A stretch of 64,000 nt of DNA from contig JAIETK010000003.1 of NCBI GenBank assembly GCA_019745325.1, forward strand, positions 111,485 through 175,484. Reading direction: 5' to 3'. The notes beneath the pieces were generated by a model. The model was not told the origin of the DNA. It saw only the letters and a list, made by a program, of their open reading frames with translations, and did not search any database. Made by a program: the position numbers and the translations under genes. Positions 46,069 through 55,523 of this stretch are shown in pieces. The stretch comes from Nitrosomonas sp. GTDB lineage: Bacteria; Pseudomonadota; Gammaproteobacteria; Burkholderiales; Nitrosomonadaceae. The first letter of the stretch is position 1. Each line of letters starts with the position of its first letter.

Positions 46069-49000
46069 ATGAGTGCTCAACCGAAAATGAATATTGCTTC
46101 AATCATCGGCATCAAGGATGGGATCTATCAAGTCTTCGCTTTGATGGATCAGAATCTGGACGTGTACAGCAAACATCCCGAGAACGATAAATTCATCAAG
46201 GATTGCCGCAACTATATCCATCAGTTGGACGGGTTGCTGGAAATGCTGAATTTAACAAGCACCGCCGTCGTCACCGAGAAAATGGAACAATTGGTCGATG
46301 CGCTTATTTTCAAGAAAATCGAACCCAGTCCGGCAATTTTCGATGCGTTGAAACAAGCCACCAAGGCATTGTTATTCTATCTGAACGAGCTGATCGACGG
46401 CGCCGAAGAAAATGCCTTGCGACTGTTCCCGGTCTACCGTGAATTAATGCAGGTTTACGGTTATCAAAATGCGCCCGAAAGCGATTTATTTTTTCCAAGA
46501 TTGACCGGAAATCCGGCTTTAAAGCCCGAAGCAGCGCAGTTAGACGCTACGGCCGCCAGGACTCTGGCTAAAAAATTGGCGGCTGATTTTCAGGCAGGTT
46601 TGCTGAAATGGCTGCGCGGCCCCTCCAATCAAAACGGTTTGCAGCAAATGGCTGCTGCCGTTAGTGCCATCGAAGAATTTCCGGGAACAGCCGAGCAGCG
46701 TTCATTCTGGTGGGTTGCCGGTGGTTTTCTGGAAAGTTTGATGCCGCTCGAAGCCAGCCGGATCGATTTACCGGTGCGCCGCTTATGCGGCAAAATCGAA
46801 CAGACGATCCGCCATTTGGCAGCGGACACGGTTAGCGATACTCCCGTGTTGTTGCGGGAATTGTTGTATTTCATCTCCCAAAGCGAATCGGCCGGACAGC
46901 GCGCCAGCGACATCAAGCAATGCTATACCTGGCCTGGCCAAAACGGCGATAGCGCACGGACTTTTGAAGAAGCGGAAACTTTAAATCCGATCCTCGAAAG
47001 GCTGCGCAGCACGCTGATGCAAACCAACGATATCTGGCGTGAATTCTGTGCCGGACAAGAAAGCAGCTTACCGCCGCTGCTGGAATATATCGACTGGCTG
47101 GGGCACCAAGCCAAGCAAATAAACTGCGCGCCATTGGTCAAATTAATCGACGCCATCGGCAATACTATCGCTTATCTGCACGCGCAACCGCAGGATATGA
47201 ATGAAGAATTGGCGATGGAAATGGCCACCGCGCTGCTGCTGATCGAGAGCATCATCGACGATTTCGACAAATTGTCGCCTGACTTGCCGCGTCAGGTTGA
47301 CGTGCTGACGTCGCGTCTGATCGGAATCACCGCCGGCGATATCGGCATCCACGAGTTACCTGCGTCGCCGACATTCAATACGATCGCCAGCAAAACCCAG
47401 GAAACCGATATTCAAACCCAGGTCGCGCAAGAAATTCTGGCGAATCTGAATCAAATTGAAAGCATTCTGGACAAATTCTTTTTCGAACCGTCCAAACGCT
47501 CGGAATTGTCCTTACTGCCTGAATTCTTCAAGCAAATATCCGGCGCGCTGGTCATGCTCAATCTGGAACGCGCCAATACCTTATTGAACCACTGCCAGAG
47601 TTTGGTCAATAAGTTGCTTAGCCCGCAATATCAAATCATCGAAGCCGAGCAAATCTTGCTGGTCGATGGTTTAAGCAGTCTCAGCTTTTTTATCGAAGCG
47701 AGCAAAAGCGGCCAACCCGACAGCGATCAAATCATCGAGGAAGCGCTGGCATTATTCCGCATCAAACCGGTGCTGACCGGTTCAATGCCGCCCGCGAAAA
47801 CCATGGCGGACGCACCCGTCAATACCGCGGAAACGCAACCGGCAACGGTTCAGCCGCAAGAAACGCGGCGTGATCCGGAGTTACTCGAAATTTTCCTCGA
47901 AGAAGCGGAGGAAGTGCTGGCTGAAATCGCCGATGCGCTGCAACAGTGCCGTGTCGACGCAACCGATGCGGATACATTGCGCAATTTGCGGCGCGGATTT
48001 CATACGCTCAAAGGCAGTGGCCGCATGGTTCAGCTCGAAGCAATGAGCGACGCCGCCTGGAAAGTGGAACAAGTATTGAATGATTGGCTGCATGCAAAAA
48101 AACCGGCTTCTCAGCGATTCATTGATTTCATCGGCCATGCGCATCAGGCCTATTCCGGCTGGTGCCGTGACCTGCGCCAGCAAAGTACCGCCGAGGTTGA
48201 TGCCGGCGCGTTATTGCTCGAAGCGCAAGCACTGTTAACTGAGTTGACAACACCGCAGCCATCGCGGACGGAAACCCAAACGCCGATTTCCCGCGCCGCA
48301 GCCGCTCAAACTTACGTTAGCGATGCAATTGAGGCTCATCCGGAAACGGCGCAAGCATCCGCATCGCCGGTTCCGGCCTCTGTCGAAACACCGCCGCCGG
48401 TTATCGATTCGCTCAATCCGGAATTGCTTCAAACATTCCTTGAAGAAACGCATGAGCTTATTCCTCAAATCGGCGGCAAGCTACGCGCTTGGCGCATGTT
48501 ACCGCAAGACGAGGATATCCACCGGGCCATGCTGCGATTGTTGCATACCCTGAAAGGCAGCACCCGCATGGCTGGCGCTCTGCATCTTGGTGAATTGCTC
48601 CACGCCATGGAAAGCCATGTCGAATCGGCTTTCCGTGAACGCGATATTGCAGATGCCGCGTTAGATCAGTTAGAAAACGAATTTGACGCGATCTGCGATC
48701 TGATCGAGCAACTCCAGAGCCGCGACACGAATGCAATGGCCGCCGCCCAGCAACTGGCGCCGGTAGTGATTTCCGAATCCGTGCAACCGCCTGCCGGGAA
48801 AACCGAGGCGTTGCATGCCAAAACCATCGTACGCATCAATTCCGGACTCATTGACCGGCTGGTTAATGACTCCGGTGAAGCCAGCATTTTGCGCTCAAAA
48901 ATCGAAGCGCAATTGAACAGCTTCAAACAATCGCTGCAAGATCTGGCCGAGAGCACCCACCGGTTGCACGATCAATTGCGCGAAGTCGAGATTCAGGCGG

Positions 49001-50634
49001 AAACGCAGATGCAAACGCATCTTGCGCAACAGCAGGACAGCGAGCCTTCTTCGTTTGATCCGCTCGAATTCGATCGTTTCACCCGTTTCCAGGAATTGAC
49101 GCGGATGATGGCTGAAAGCGTCGACGACATTATTACCGCGCAAAAAAGCTTGCGGGCCAACCATACCATCGCCGAAGAAGCGGTCGCGCAACAAGCGGCG
49201 GTCAATCGTCAGTTACAGCAATCGCTGTTGCAAATCCGCACGATCCCGTTCAGTAATTACGCCGAACGGTACTATCGGATCGCCCGGCAAGTCGCGGACG
49301 ACATGGATAAGAAAGCGCAATTGGATATCCAAGGCCTGGATGTGGAGATTGACCGCAATATCCTGGAGAAAATCAACCCGCCGCTGGAACACATGCTGCG
49401 CAACGCCATCGCGCACGGTATCGAAACCCCGGCGGAGCGGATACAAGCCGGGAAACCGGAAGCCGGACAGGTGTCGATTCAACTGCATCAGGAAAGCAAC
49501 GAAGTCGTCATCACCGTCAGCGATGATGGCCGCGGCCTTGATTTACCGCGTATCCGCGCCGAAGCGCAACGGCTTGGGCTCATTCAACCCGATGAAGCTC
49601 TCGATGAAGACAAAATCATCTCGCTGATTTTCAAACAGGGACTTTCAACCACCGATACCGTCAGCGATATTGCCGGCCGCGGCATAGGCCTGGACGTTGT
49701 CAAAAATGAAATTTCGCTGCTCGGTGGACGGATCAGCGTCAATTCCTCTCCCGGTCAAGGAACAACTTTCACCATCCACTTACCGCTGTCGTTGTCAGTC
49801 ACGCAAACCTTTATGGTAAGAACCGGTAAACAAAACTATGCCATTCCGGCTTTCATCGTCGAGCATTATCGCGAATTCGATCCGGAAACTTTGAACAGAC
49901 TCTATCAGAGTCATTCGATCGAATTCAATGGCAAGAAATACCGCTTCGCGCACCTGGCGCATCTGCTGGGCGAATCCAGCGCCAGTCCTGTCGTCAGTCA
50001 ATCCGGTCCGGTATTGTTCCTGCATAGCGGCACGCAACACCTGGCGATCCAAGTCGATGAACTCGCCGGCGATTGCGAAATTGTCGCCAAGAGGATCGGC
50101 GATCAGCTTGCGCAAGCGCCGGGCGTCGAAGGCGCCACCATTACCGCCGACGGTGAAGTCATTTTGGTGCTGAACCCGGTGAAGCTGATGCAACGAAACG
50201 ATGTGCAGCAAGTTTTCAGCACACCCATTTCGGAATTCTCAGCCGTTGCGCATAAAAATCCGGTCAAAATTCCCACGGTGCTGGTTGTAGACGACTCCCT
50301 GACAGTCCGGAAAGTAACCTGCCGTTTGCTGGAACGCGAAGGCTGCGATGTCTTGATCGCCAAGAATGGCGCAGAAGCTATCAGCATCCTGAAAGAAGGC
50401 ATCCCGGATGTCATGCTGATCGACCTGGAAATGCCTAAAATGAACGGCTTTGAGCTTATCAAGAATATCCGGAATAATCCCCAAACAGCCGCCATTCCGG
50501 TCATCATCATTTCGTCGCGCACTGCGGAAAAGCATCAAAAAATCGCTAAAGATTTAGGGGTTAACGTCTTCCTCGGCAAGCCTTACAAGGAAGAGGAATT
50601 GCTCGGCCACTTAGCGGACTTTGTCGCACGATGA
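46069..50634 (+). CDS. chpA: Hybrid chemotaxis kinase ChpA of the type IV pilus system
   Basis: A 1521-residue multidomain kinase. N-terminal helical, His-less Hpt-like repeats (about 1-600) are followed by two Hpt domains with His645 (RRGFHTLKGSGRM) and His826 (RLLHTLKGSTRM). A dimerisation/linker helix precedes the HATPase: MLRNAIAHGIETPAER (Asn1112, His1116), SDDGRGLDLP, IAGRGIGLDVVKNE. A CheW domain (about 1245-1380) and a C-terminal receiver with Asp1452 and Lys1504 (LVVDDSL, LGKPY) follow. It phosphorylates pilus response regulators. Two Hpt with His is fewer than in Pseudomonas ChpA. It lies just after pilJ. Confidence 0.92.
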   Translation: MSAQPKMNIASIIGIKDGIYQVFALMDQNLDVYSKHPENDKFIKDCRNYIHQLDGLLEMLNLTSTAVVTEKMEQLVDALIFKKIEPSPAIFDALKQATKALLFYLNELIDGAEENALRLFPVYRELMQVYGYQNAPESDLFFPRLTGNPALKPEAAQLDATAARTLAKKLAADFQAGLLKWLRGPSNQNGLQQMAAAVSAIEEFPGTAEQRSFWWVAGGFLESLMPLEASRIDLPVRRLCGKIEQTIRHLAADTVSDTPVLLRELLYFISQSESAGQRASDIKQCYTWPGQNGDSARTFEEAETLNPILERLRSTLMQTNDIWREFCAGQESSLPPLLEYIDWLGHQAKQINCAPLVKLIDAIGNTIAYLHAQPQDMNEELAMEMATALLLIESIIDDFDKLSPDLPRQVDVLTSRLIGITAGDIGIHELPASPTFNTIASKTQETDIQTQVAQEILANLNQIESILDKFFFEPSKRSELSLLPEFFKQISGALVMLNLERANTLLNHCQSLVNKLLSPQYQIIEAEQILLVDGLSSLSFFIEASKSGQPDSDQIIEEALALFRIKPVLTGSMPPAKTMADAPVNTAETQPATVQPQETRRDPELLEIFLEEAEEVLAEIADALQQCRVDATDADTLRNLRRGFHTLKGSGRMVQLEAMSDAAWKVEQVLNDWLHAKKPASQRFIDFIGHAHQAYSGWCRDLRQQSTAEVDAGALLLEAQALLTELTTPQPSRTETQTPISRAAAAQTYVSDAIEAHPETAQASASPVPASVETPPPVIDSLNPELLQTFLEETHELIPQIGGKLRAWRMLPQDEDIHRAMLRLLHTLKGSTRMAGALHLGELLHAMESHVESAFRERDIADAALDQLENEFDAICDLIEQLQSRDTNAMAAAQQLAPVVISESVQPPAGKTEALHAKTIVRINSGLIDRLVNDSGEASILRSKIEAQLNSFKQSLQDLAESTHRLHDQLREVEIQAETQMQTHLAQQQDSEPSSFDPLEFDRFTRFQELTRMMAESVDDIITAQKSLRANHTIAEEAVAQQAAVNRQLQQSLLQIRTIPFSNYAERYYRIARQVADDMDKKAQLDIQGLDVEIDRNILEKINPPLEHMLRNAIAHGIETPAERIQAGKPEAGQVSIQLHQESNEVVITVSDDGRGLDLPRIRAEAQRLGLIQPDEALDEDKIISLIFKQGLSTTDTVSDIAGRGIGLDVVKNEISLLGGRISVNSSPGQGTTFTIHLPLSLSVTQTFMVRTGKQNYAIPAFIVEHYREFDPETLNRLYQSHSIEFNGKKYRFAHLAHLLGESSASPVVSQSGPVLFLHSGTQHLAIQVDELAGDCEIVAKRIGDQLAQAPGVEGATITADGEVILVLNPVKLMQRNDVQQVFSTPISEFSAVAHKNPVKIPTVLVVDDSLTVRKVTCRLLEREGCDVLIAKNGAEAISILKEGIPDVMLIDLEMPKMNGFELIKNIRNNPQTAAIPVIIISSRTAEKHQKIAKDLGVNVFLGKPYKEEELLGHLADFVAR

Positions 50635-50698
50635 TCTTAAGGGCATCTTTAAAATTCAGAATTTCAAATAAGACAAGGCGATAACAAAAAATATTAAC

Positions 50699-50731
50699 GC
50701 AGCATATGATTGATAGGGCGTTCTATGCTGC
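50699..50731. repeat. Inverted repeat after chpA, possible terminator or mobile palindrome
   Basis: GCAGCATA at 50699-50706 and TATGCTGC at 50724-50731 form an 8-base stem with a 17-base loop. No T run follows directly, so it may be a short palindromic element rather than a terminator. Confidence 0.35.
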
Positions 50732-50868
50732 ATCCGCCGGAGAAATTAACTCACACCGGTTTCTCAGGAACCTTTAAAATCTCCTGTCAAAATCCCACCC
50801 ATCAAAGCAACCCGGAGTTTGCATGATGGTTCATAAACCGGTTCATATCAACGCAAGGAATTTATTTT

Positions 50869-51375
50869 ATGAAAAAACATTTTTTATCAATCGCATTAGC
50901 CGCGTCGTTAGGTCTATCAGGTGTGCAAACAGTACTGGCAGAACCGGTTGCTGTCGATGGCAATAGCATTTTTATTATCGACAACAGTGTCGATGGTTCT
51001 CAAATAGTCGTCAGGAATCTCAACAATGGCCAGCTAAATACCTGTTTAGCCAATGCCGGCCAAAATCTGCTCGAATTGGGTGTCAATACTATCGCAACCG
51101 ATATCCTGATCAAAAATGGCACTGCGGTTGTGACGACTTATAATGATGCCAGCTTGGTCACTGATGTTAAATTAGTCGATGTCACGAGCTGCCCGATCGT
51201 CAGCACCGTTGATCTCAGCGCATGCTACGCCACGGTTGAAGATGACCGGTTAATGATCCCTTGTCTCCGATACGGCGCCAATCTGATCTCCGTTATCCTG
51301 AAACAACGCGGCAATTCGATGAATTTCGAATTTGATTCTTATAAACCCGGCAAAGGCCGCAGACACGACGATTAA
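50869..51375 (+). CDS. Secreted protein of unknown function
   Basis: A 168-residue protein with a Sec signal (HFLSIALAASLGLSGVQTVLA, cut near residue 24) and a mature beta-rich body containing several Cys (NTCLANAG, TSCPIVS, SACYATVE, IPCLRYGA) that can pair. The end is basic and disordered (KPGKGRRHDD). It has no PEP-CTERM tail and no domain I recognise. It is well formed: a terminator follows at once. It lies between chpA and the repeat/HAF region and has no visible partner. Confidence 0.7.
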   Translation: MKKHFLSIALAASLGLSGVQTVLAEPVAVDGNSIFIIDNSVDGSQIVVRNLNNGQLNTCLANAGQNLLELGVNTIATDILIKNGTAVVTTYNDASLVTDVKLVDVTSCPIVSTVDLSACYATVEDDRLMIPCLRYGANLISVILKQRGNSMNFEFDSYKPGKGRRHDD

Positions 51376-51382
51376 TTGTCTT

Positions 51383-51413
51383 AAATGCCGGTAAAAACTT
51401 AACCGGCATTTTT
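51383..51413 (+). terminator. Rho-independent terminator
   Basis: AATGCCGGT and ACCGGCATT form a perfect 9-base stem with a nine-base loop, followed by TTT. It ends the secreted-protein gene. Confidence 0.75.
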
Positions 51414-51536
51414 CGTCAAACAGCAGTCTCAATGGCAGCTCGCACCGCCATTCCTTGACTGCCTCCTTGCCCGGCATCGCTCCACCGCAGCCCGCTTGCG
51501 CCTCATCATCACTCCCGGCAGCCCCAAGAAATTCCG

Positions 51537-51790
51537 CTTGACAAATAAAATAATCCACAATGTCAGAGCATGATAAATGTCCTTTTTGAGCTCTCATGCA
51601 AAAACCGGAAATATTTCTTAAGCAACTGATATTTAGCACATAATTATGATGTTAAATAATTAATCAACCTAAGAAAAACCCTTACAATTCCGCTGAGTTA
51701 TCGATCAAATAAAAAGCTTATTCACAATGTTATCCACAGAATTTGTGGATAATGAAAAAAATCTTATGTGAAATAATGTGATACCCGGAT
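51537..51790. repeat. AT-rich repeat A, copy 1 (leftmost)
   Basis: First of three diverged copies of a roughly 250-base AT-rich segment, opening with a TGACAAATAAAATAATCCACA block and holding TAATCAACCTAAGAAAAACC, then a DnaA-box trio. The matching copies begin at 53429 and 55524. This copy is the most diverged and lacks the 59-base palindrome-bearing block found in the other two. Confidence 0.75.
51718..51752. promoter_or_regulatory. Three DnaA boxes, copy 1
   Basis: TTATTCACA at 51718-51726, TTATCCACA at 51730-51738 and, in inverted orientation, TTATCCACA (read as TGTGGATAA) at 51744-51752. All three fit the DnaA consensus TTATNCACA; two are the strongest form. Exactly the same spacing is found in copies 2 and 3. 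Confidence 0.7.
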
Positions 51791-51939
51791 TCACAACGAG
51801 AATTATTGCGCGAGAGAAAATCGTATTTCAATGTGTAAGCCTTTATCGATAATGCTTACGATTTTTTCGTTTGATCTCAGTAATACTGCATCAAAAGTTC
51901 CTGCCATCATTCAATAATCTGATGTTTATATCAAATAAG

Positions 51940-52156
51940 AATCCTCTCGTTACAGTATTTTCTTAAAGTAAAGTTCAAAAAATACAAGAAAAACAAGAGC
52001 ATCAAATAAGAAAATTCTTATAGACTGGGCAGTAATTTTACCTATACTTAATATGTTACTTGCTAATTTGTTTGAATCACGATACCGGTCAACTTGAAAC
52101 TCTACAGGCCAATCGAAATGGCCATGCAAACTGAATCCTTATCAGGGGAGAAAATA
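51940..52156. repeat. Leader of HAF-repeat gene 1 (repeat B, copy 1)
   Basis: Matches the leader of the second HAF gene (53984-54207) almost base for base: GTTACAGTATTTTCTTAAAG..., ending in GGGGAGAAAATAATG. The shared part covers the region that should hold the promoter and translation start. Confidence 0.7.
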
Positions 52157-53332
52157 ATGAATCAAAATTTTTCAAAATTTAAGCAACGCATCGCTGGTTT
52201 TACTTTATTAACAACAGTCTTGATATCAACCAATACATACGCTGAGTGGTCATTGTCTTTCCTGGGTACTTTAGAAGGAACAGACTCATTCGCTGTAGAT
52301 ATCAACAATTTGGGACAAGTAGTAGGCAGTTATTCCAAATCCGGTATTCCAGGAAGCCGCGCTTTCATTACCGGTCCTAATGGAATTGGGATGACTGCGC
52401 TTGGAACGCTGGATGGAGGCCATACCTTTGCTACCGGCATTAATGATTCAGGTCAGGTCACAGGCTCGTCAAGCCTCAGTAACAGTTTTGATCTGATACA
52501 TTCATTCATTACGGGTCCCAATGGTGCCGGAATGACTGATTTAGGTGTTCTCCATGAGATTACTGGTGAATACCAGCATGTGAATAATGCCTTGGACATT
52601 AATGAATCTGGCCAAGTGGTTGGTTATGAATATCATAGAGATCCTCATAGTGAAAGTCGGCCAGAACTTCAAGCTTTCATGACAGGACCCAATGGCGTTG
52701 GAATAACCGGAATGAATGTTGGTGAAGCCAAAGCAATTAACGATTCCGGACAGATAGTGGGTAGCACCACCGCATCCGGCTCTTTAGGAAGTCGTGCCTT
52801 CATCACCGGCCCCGATGGGATTGGATTAACCATCATAGAAGAAGGTCTACACGGAAATAGTAGCTGGGCCAGCGCCATCAACAATTCCGGGCAGGTAGTG
52901 ATCAATTCTTACTTACCTGGAGATATGCGCGCCTACGTTACCGGTCCCAATGGGGTAGGCATTACCGCCCTTGGAACCCTGGGCGGAAAAACTTCTAACG
53001 CTTTAGATATTAACGAATCCGGCCAAATCATTGGAGTATCCCAAATAGCCGATGGCCGCTATCACGCTTTTTTATACAGCGATGGAGAAATGCTTGATTT
53101 GTCGCTGCTCCCGGCATTCATTAACGCAGGATTCATTCACATGATAAATGTAACGGCCATTAACGATCACGGTCAAATCGTTGGGTGGGGATATCCGGAT
53201 GGCGGTAGCGCACAGGCTTTCTTGCTATCACCGTTTCCTGTTCCGGAACCTCAAACCTACGCGATGTTGCTGGCGGGTCTAGGCATTCTTGGTTTCATGG
53301 CTCCACGGCGCAAGAAACTTAATCTAAGTTGA
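52157..53332 (+). CDS. HAF-repeat PEP-CTERM protein 1
   Basis: A 391-residue exported protein. Signal peptide residues 1-29 (TLLTTVLISTNTYAEWS) are followed by about six HAF-type repeats of roughly 50 residues, each with a pattern like SFAVDINNLGQVVGS and ITGPNGIGMTALGTLDGG, known from extracellular HAF-family proteins with beta-propeller-like repeats. The end VPEPQTYAMLLAGLGILGFM and PRRKKLNLS is the PEP-CTERM tail. GGGGAG precedes the ATG at 52157. It is a paralogue of the next gene with shared leader and tail. Confidence 0.88.
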   Translation: MNQNFSKFKQRIAGFTLLTTVLISTNTYAEWSLSFLGTLEGTDSFAVDINNLGQVVGSYSKSGIPGSRAFITGPNGIGMTALGTLDGGHTFATGINDSGQVTGSSSLSNSFDLIHSFITGPNGAGMTDLGVLHEITGEYQHVNNALDINESGQVVGYEYHRDPHSESRPELQAFMTGPNGVGITGMNVGEAKAINDSGQIVGSTTASGSLGSRAFITGPDGIGLTIIEEGLHGNSSWASAINNSGQVVINSYLPGDMRAYVTGPNGVGITALGTLGGKTSNALDINESGQIIGVSQIADGRYHAFLYSDGEMLDLSLLPAFINAGFIHMINVTAINDHGQIVGWGYPDGGSAQAFLLSPFPVPEPQTYAMLLAGLGILGFMAPRRKKLNLS

Positions 53333-53347
53333 ATTTGAATTTTTAAG

Positions 53348-53374
53348 AACCCGTCATGGTTACGGTTTTTTTTT
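53348..53374 (+). terminator. Terminator-like hairpin after HAF gene 1
   Basis: AACCCGT at 53348-53354 pairs with ACGGTT just downstream, one base short of the perfect stem of the paralogous site at 55444, followed by a T run. Likely a weaker terminator. Confidence 0.5.
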
Positions 53375-53428
53375 ATTTCCTTCAAATTTCTTGATTCTTT
53401 CTTTGTTCCATCGCTGTTTTAATTTTTC

Positions 53429-53690
53429 CTTGACATTTGAAATAATCCACAGTTTTGAAAAATGACAAATATCCTTTTAAATATTTAAACCTCGACTGAG
53501 ATATACGAAATAACTATATGATAAATATCACATAACCAACATGTTAAATATTTAATCACCCCAAGAAAAACCCTTACAATTCCGGGAAGTTACCGATCAA
53601 ATAAAAGGTTTATTCACAATGTTATCCACAGATTTTGTGGATAATGAGAAAATCTTTCAAGAAAATAAGGTGATACTTGAAATTTTACTG
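53429..53690. repeat. AT-rich repeat A, copy 2
   Basis: Second copy of the repeat, nearly the same as copy 3 over about 260 bases (for example TTTTAAATATTTAAACCTCGACTGAG versus TTTTAAATACTTAAATCTCGACTGAG, quoted in part). It carries the second DnaA-box trio. Confidence 0.8.
53610..53644. promoter_or_regulatory. Three DnaA boxes, copy 2
   Basis: TTATTCACA at 53610-53618, TTATCCACA at 53622-53630 and inverted TTATCCACA at 53636-53644. The spacing equals copies 1 and 3. Confidence 0.7.
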
Positions 53691-53773
53691 ATGGATCAAA
53701 ATTCACCTGCTCCAAAGACTTTATTCAAACGAAATAGACTCAATCATGATTGATTTTGCGAGGATTTACTGCT

Positions 53774-53832
53774 GATCTTGCTTGTTTAATTGACTACCGT
53801 GACAATCCGCACCGGTGCGATGCAAGATGTTC
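53774..53832. repeat. Repeat C, copy with 12-bp palindrome
   Basis: Matches 55871-55929 at 56 of 59 bases. At its centre is the perfect palindrome CGCACCGGTGCG (53808-53819). About 12 bases further on is a tRNA-Leu 3'-end-like remnant. Confidence 0.7.
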
Positions 53833-53843
53833 TTGAAATTATT

Positions 53844-53859
53844 GCGAGAGGGGGAACCG
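53844..53859. other. Remnant of a tRNA-Leu 3' end in the repeat
   Basis: GCGAGAGGGGGAACCG resembles CCGAGAGGGGGAATCG of the tRNA-Leu gene at 55949-55964 (14 of 16). It sits at the same point of the repeat relative to block C. The match is short, so chance is possible. Confidence 0.35.
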
Positions 53860-53983
53860 CATATAGTTATGCAGCCCTTTATCCATAAAAACTTTTATTT
53901 TATGAACTAGATAAGTACCGTCATAAATACCGTCAATTTATTTTACTAGTCAAGATTTTTACTCAATCTTCACTTGTCTTTCT

Positions 53984-54207
53984 AATAGAAATCCTTTCGT
54001 TACAGTATTTTCTTAAAGCAAAGTTCAAAAAATATAAGAAAAACAAGATTATGAAATAATAAAATTCTTATAGACATGGAAGTGATTTTACTTATACTTA
54101 ATATGTCACTTGTTAATTTGTTTAAGTTGCGATACCGGTCAACTTGAAAACTCCACAAACCAATCAAAATGACCGTGCAAATTGAATCCTCATCACGGGA
54201 GAAAATA
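53984..54207. repeat. Leader of HAF-repeat gene 2 (repeat B, copy 2)
   Basis: Near copy of 51940-52156. Contains the same GTTACAGTATTTTCTTAAAG start and the same ribosome region GGGAGAAAATAATG. Confidence 0.7.
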
Positions 54208-55422
54208 ATGAATCAAAATTTTTCAAAGTTTAAGCAACGAATCGCTGGTTTTACTTTATTTACAACAATTTTGATATCAGCAAACGCTAGTGCTGAGTGG
54301 TCAATTGTAAATCTTGGAGCCTCATATCTTAGTGGCGCTGGAGATAGCGATGCTCTAGCTATTAACAATTCAGGGCAAGTAGCCGGTGTTTTCACGCCAA
54401 AATATTCTGAAAACCCAAAAGCTTTCCTCATTGATTTAGATGGTGAAGGATTTACCACCTTGGGAACTCTGAGTGACCCAGGAACAGCCTTCCCCACTGA
54501 CTTTGCCACCGAAATTAATGATTCCGGACAGGTGGTAGGATTTTCTCGCACTGTTGGTGGTCGCGACCATGCTTTCATTACCGGCCCTAATGGTGTAGGC
54601 ATAATCGACTTAGGGACATTAGGCGGGCTAGATAGCGCAGCCTACGGAGTTAACAATTCCGGGCAAGTGGTAGGAGAATCTTACATGCCAGGTAATACTA
54701 GTAGGCATGCGTTCATCACAGGCCCTAATAGTATAGGCATGACTGACTTGGGCACCTTGGGCGGAACATACAGTGGTGCCGGTGGTATCAATGATTCCGG
54801 ACAAGTAGCCGGAAATTCTTCCATTTCGGGCGATACTGCTACCCATGCTTTCATTACCGGCCCCAATGGCATAGGCATGACCGACTTGGGTACGTTAGGA
54901 GGAACACATAGTTTTGCTTCAGGTATCAACAATTTTGGTCAGGTAGTAGGAGCATCAACCACTGTGGATGGCAATCGCCATGCTTTTATTACTGGTTCCA
55001 ATGGTGAAGACATGACCGACTTAGGTACTATGGGTGCAGATTTCAGTTTCGCATTTGATATTAACAATTTGGGACAAGCTATCGGTATCGCTGGATTTGA
55101 TGGTTGTTCATATTGTGAGAATTCTTTTGTTTATAGTGACGGCGTAATGGTCAACCTTTCTAAGCTTGATGAAGTTATCAGTTCTGGATGGACTCACTTA
55201 CTTGCACGCGACATCAACGATCATGGCCAAATTGTTGGATATGGGATATTGCATGGCGTTACACAGGCGTTTTTACTTTCCGGTGCTGATGACAAAGATT
55301 TTTTCCGCAATTATGTCGAGACACCCATGATTCCAGAACCTCAAACCTATGCGATGTTGCTGGCGGGTCTAGGCTTACTTGGTTTCATGGCTCAACGGCG
55401 CAAGAAATTCAATCTAAGTTGA
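54208..55422 (+). CDS. HAF-repeat PEP-CTERM protein 2
   Basis: A 404-residue paralogue of HAF protein 1. Signal peptide (TLFTTILISANASAEWS), then about six HAF repeats of the type HAFITGPNGIGMTDLGTLGG and INDSGQVAGNSSIS, and the tail IPEPQTYAMLLAGLGLLGFM with QRRKKFNLS. The leader, signal and tail match HAF protein 1 closely, the repeats less so. GGGAG precedes the ATG at 54208. The expansion of this surface-protein gene looks recent and linked to the repeats around it. Confidence 0.88.
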   Translation: MNQNFSKFKQRIAGFTLFTTILISANASAEWSIVNLGASYLSGAGDSDALAINNSGQVAGVFTPKYSENPKAFLIDLDGEGFTTLGTLSDPGTAFPTDFATEINDSGQVVGFSRTVGGRDHAFITGPNGVGIIDLGTLGGLDSAAYGVNNSGQVVGESYMPGNTSRHAFITGPNSIGMTDLGTLGGTYSGAGGINDSGQVAGNSSISGDTATHAFITGPNGIGMTDLGTLGGTHSFASGINNFGQVVGASTTVDGNRHAFITGSNGEDMTDLGTMGADFSFAFDINNLGQAIGIAGFDGCSYCENSFVYSDGVMVNLSKLDEVISSGWTHLLARDINDHGQIVGYGILHGVTQAFLLSGADDKDFFRNYVETPMIPEPQTYAMLLAGLGLLGFMAQRRKKFNLS

Positions 55423-55443
55423 AATTGAACTTGAATTTTTAAG

Positions 55444-55469
55444 AACCCGTCATGGTTACGGGTTTTTTT
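55444..55469 (+). terminator. Rho-independent terminator after HAF gene 2
   Basis: AACCCGT at 55444-55450 pairs perfectly with ACGGGTT at 55458-55464, followed by a T run. It matches the imperfect hairpin after HAF gene 1. Confidence 0.75.
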
Positions 55470-55523
55470 ATTTCCTTCAAATTTCTTGATTCGTTCTTTG
55501 TGCCGTCGCTGTTTTAATTTTTC

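Noticed and set aside
52300-55300. CRISPR array suggested by repeated short patterns
   Set aside because: The periodic sequences are in-frame HAF protein repeats, without uniform repeats or spacers.
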